Assembly: GCA_031273705.1 (NCBI GenBank)
Contig: JAISRJ010000193.1
Coordinates: 1-10,371, forward strand
Direction of reading: 5' to 3'
Source of the DNA: Clostridiales bacterium
GTDB lineage: Bacteria > Bacillota > Clostridia > Lachnospirales > WQUN01
DNA length: 10,371 nt
The notes under the pieces: generated by a model
Databases searched by the model: none
What the model was told of the DNA's origin: nothing
Seen by the model: only the letters and a program-made list of their open reading frames with translations
Translations under genes and position numbers: made by a program
Shown: piece by piece, positions 8,611-10,371 of the stretch
Layout: each line of letters opens with the position of its first letter
How positions within the stretch are numbered: the first letter of the stretch is position 1

Positions 8611-9192
8611 TTATTCGATTTCTTCTATAGTTATATTCCCATCCCATAACTGCTCGGTGGATTCCAATTGCAAATCCTGCCATTGTTCCCAACGCGTTAC
8701 CGAATAGCGTTTTGTTTCGTCAGATGAACTTGCGTCCCCCGATGATGCAAACAAATATCTTAAAGGTAAAATTTCCACTTCTATCGAAATATGAAACCTA
8801 CCGATAGACACATCTGTTGTAATCTTATTATTTTTATAGTTCATCTCATGGTATTTTTGATACAATTTACCCAGTTCTTCATTTACATACTCCAAATATA
8901 ATGTACTTAGCTCTTCTTGTGACGACTGATCATAATTTATGTTATTAGAACCCAATAAATTCAACGCTGTCCGCCGTTCCGCCTCGTTAAGCGCCGAGTC
9001 TATGTCCGCCAAAAATCTTTCCCCCGCCTTGTCACATTCATAATAGTTTTGATTCCACTCAACCGCTTTTTGGCAGAAGATATAATTTACATGCGCCGAC
9101 GTTATAGAATACGCTCCCAATGTAACCAGAGTTATCATCATAAACAATATCAATACAGACGTCGCTCCGCTTTCATCATTTATTAGTTTCAT
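8611..9192 (-). CDS. prepilin-like protein without Glu5 (GspK/PilX-type position)
   Basis: The 193-residue product has a short leader ending in NDESG, then a hydrophobic helix (about 11-33, TSVLILFMMITLVTLGAYSI), as in type IV prepilins and pseudopilins. The residue at mature position 5 is leucine rather than the usual glutamate. A missing Glu5 is a known feature of GspK-type minor pseudopilins that cap the tip complex, and the order of genes here fits that idea, but I see no sequence match that proves it. The rest is hydrophilic, with a charged segment (about 52-115) and an acidic C-terminus (DGNITIEEIE). The start is ATG 9192, with AGGTG 5 nt upstream overlapping the stop of the preceding gene. 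A TadE-like or other single-span envelope protein is the alternative. Confidence 0.7.
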   Translation of the reverse strand: MKLINDESGATSVLILFMMITLVTLGAYSITSAHVNYIFCQKAVEWNQNYYECDKAGERFLADIDSALNEAERRTALNLLGSNNINYDQSSQEELSTLYLEYVNEELGKLYQKYHEMNYKNNKITTDVSIGRFHISIEVEILPLRYLFASSGDASSSDETKRYSVTRWEQWQDLQLESTEQLWDGNITIEEIE

Positions 9193-9200
9193 AAAATCAC

Positions 9201-9731
9201 CTAGGTATTAATATATTTGGACGTGTTAAGGCTTATCAGTTCTATCTGTTTATTCTCCGGCGTTATCTCCACAATCGTCGCGAATATATCATTTAGACCG
9301 GCAAGCTCCCGTGATACTACATAGTCTCCTTGTAAGGCAATATCCGAGTATTTTTCTCTTTCAAATCCCTCCGCTTGAGTTACCTTAACATTCAAAATAA
9401 ACTTCGCCGCATTTGTTTTATTAGCGTCAAAGACTTGTTTCCATTTTGAATCATAATATTTTGTTATTTTCAGCCCCTCGGTCTCTTCAAAAACGCAGCC
9501 CTCAAAAAACGAATTACTTCTAATATCATCCTGATTTGAGGATTGTTTTACAACTTCGATGGCGCTTATTGCTTCGGCCGACCCTACATCTAAATTTTGA
9601 GCTTTTTGATTTACCATAGACGAGGATATAAACATTTGCAATATAAATCCGCTGATTACAGCCAATATCGCTACGGAAATGAGCGATTCCAACAGAGAGA
9701 ATCCCGATTCATCCGTTACATTATGTCCCAT
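9201..9731 (-). CDS. type IV prepilin-like protein (minor pilin/pseudopilin)
   Basis: The class III signal is clear: leader MGHNVTDESG, cleavage before Phe, then FSLLESLISVAILAVISGF with Glu at mature position 5. A prepilin peptidase would remove the leader and methylate the new N-terminus, and the helix anchors the protein before assembly. The mature part is about 166 residues. I chose ATG 9731 because it gives a 10-residue leader and its start overlaps the upstream stop by 11 nt (ATGGGACATAA), which suggests translational coupling. No Shine-Dalgarno sequence precedes it. In-frame ATGs at 9764 and 9779 would give leaders of 21 and 26 residues. The first has AGGAG only 1 nt away and the second has only a poor site. 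The next gene starts 8 nt after the stop. Confidence 0.82.
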   Translation of the reverse strand: MGHNVTDESGFSLLESLISVAILAVISGFILQMFISSSMVNQKAQNLDVGSAEAISAIEVVKQSSNQDDIRSNSFFEGCVFEETEGLKITKYYDSKWKQVFDANKTNAAKFILNVKVTQAEGFEREKYSDIALQGDYVVSRELAGLNDIFATIVEITPENKQIELISLNTSKYINT

Positions 9732-10245
9732 AGCTGCGTATATATAGCATATTAGACATTTCATGCTCCTTCCTTCCATAGGTATATGTGATTGTATTTT
9801 TTAGAACCTGATTTTCTAACACCGTCTCAAAAGAATTGATTCGCGCTATGGTGCTGGCTCCGAACCAGTCCGGTTCTTCATCCACACCGGCGATGGCTTC
9901 CATCAATTGTCCGTCAGCCCAAAAAACCCACAAATCATATTCGGCTTCTTCGTGCCGATAACGAAAAGCCAGCGAATTCTGTCCATTTACCCCATTCGGC
10001 TTTATCGTAACTTGATCCGCCCCGTCAAACTGCTTTGTCCTGACATTAAGATAAGACAATGCCACCCGCGCGTCAGACTGCGCGTTTCGTTGGGTTTCGA
10101 TCCGCTGTAAAGTATCGCTTCCCATTAAAATAATCTGGTATATAGTTACCCCAAACAGCAGCATTAATGTCATTACCATCATAAGTTCTATCATGCCGCT
10201 TCCGGATTCTGAGTCTTTCGCTTCTGTTAAACCAAACCTTTTCAT
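9721..10245 (-). CDS. type IV prepilin-like protein (PilW/GspJ-like)
   Basis: The 174-residue product has a 15-residue leader ending in DSESG. A probable cleavage after Gly15 leaves SGMIELMMVMTLMLLFGVT, with Glu at mature position 5. A long amphipathic continuation follows (about 42-70, SDTLQRIETQRNAQSDARVA), as in pilin N-terminal helices, then a beta-rich head containing LWVFWADGQLMEAI. Such proteins assemble in, or prime, type IV pili or type II-secretion-like pseudopili. The PilW/GspJ label is by general layout only. The start is ATG 10245, with GAGGTA 5 nt upstream overlapping the stop of the preceding gene. Its 3' end overlaps the next prepilin gene by 11 nt. Assembly ATPase, platform and peptidase genes are not in the window. 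Confidence 0.8.
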   Translation of the reverse strand: MKRFGLTEAKDSESGSGMIELMMVMTLMLLFGVTIYQIILMGSDTLQRIETQRNAQSDARVALSYLNVRTKQFDGADQVTIKPNGVNGQNSLAFRYRHEEAEYDLWVFWADGQLMEAIAGVDEEPDWFGASTIARINSFETVLENQVLKNTITYTYGRKEHEMSNMLYIRSYGT

Positions 10246-10249
10246 AAGA

Positions 10250-10371
10250 CTACCTCGATATCACATATATATCAGGCATATAATTACCGATCATATTTTG
10301 CTCGTATCGGTAATAAAACCGATCCTCGTCCAAAGATATGCCATAATGCGAAAAATACTCGGCGTCCGGAG
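10250..10371 (-). CDS. C-terminal fragment of an upstream operon gene (partial)
   Basis: The third minus-strand frame is open from the window edge to a TAG at 10250-10252 and encodes 39 residues ending in IGNYMPDIYVISR. The other two frames from the edge also stay open for 26-28 codons, so length alone does not prove coding. The stop lies inside the GAGGTAG ribosome binding site of the next gene, 4 nt before its ATG, which matches the tight packing of the rest of the operon. No family is recognisable. By position it may be another pilin or an assembly component. Confidence 0.65.
   Translation of the reverse strand, partial: PDAEYFSHYGISLDEDRFYYRYEQNMIGNYMPDIYVISR

Overview
The window comes from a low-to-moderate GC member of the Clostridia (Bacillota). 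The 16S rRNA has the signature stretches of that class. The protein-coding content agrees: a class III fructose-1,6-bisphosphatase, Firmicutes-style -35/-10 promoters with 17-bp spacers, and strong purine-rich ribosome binding sites. I do not assign a genus. There is no sign of a phage, insertion sequence or CRISPR array.

Layout. Positions 1-2030 hold the start of a ribosomal RNA operon read on the minus strand: promoter, structured leader, complete 16S, 5S, then tRNA-Ile(GAT) running to the window edge. The 16S is followed directly by 5S and tRNA-Ile, with no 23S between, so the operon does not have the usual 16S-23S-5S order. A 24-nt pair of complementary arms brackets the 16S and would form its processing stem. 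Divergent from the operon, at 2203-3495 (+), is a full-length alpha-amylase-family (GH13) protein in which all four catalytic motifs have been lost. It looks like a pseudoenzyme expressed from a good promoter. A strong hairpin with a T-tract separates it from the convergent fbp gene (3575-5527, -). From a divergent promoter region next to fbp, ung (uracil-DNA glycosylase) and a larA-family nickel racemase-like gene run on the plus strand (5721-7724).

After an odd G/C-rich hairpin in the convergent gap (7749-7795), a tight minus-strand operon fills 7812-10371. In order of transcription it encodes the C-terminus of an unidentified protein, two type IV prepilin-like proteins with Glu5, a third prepilin-like protein without Glu5, and a secreted transglutaminase-like protein. 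This resembles a minor-pilin or pseudopilin set, with a cysteine-histidine-aspartate enzyme domain made alongside it.

The items most worth following up are the GH13 pseudoenzyme, the rRNA gene order and the pilin/transglutaminase operon. The rest is ordinary housekeeping content.
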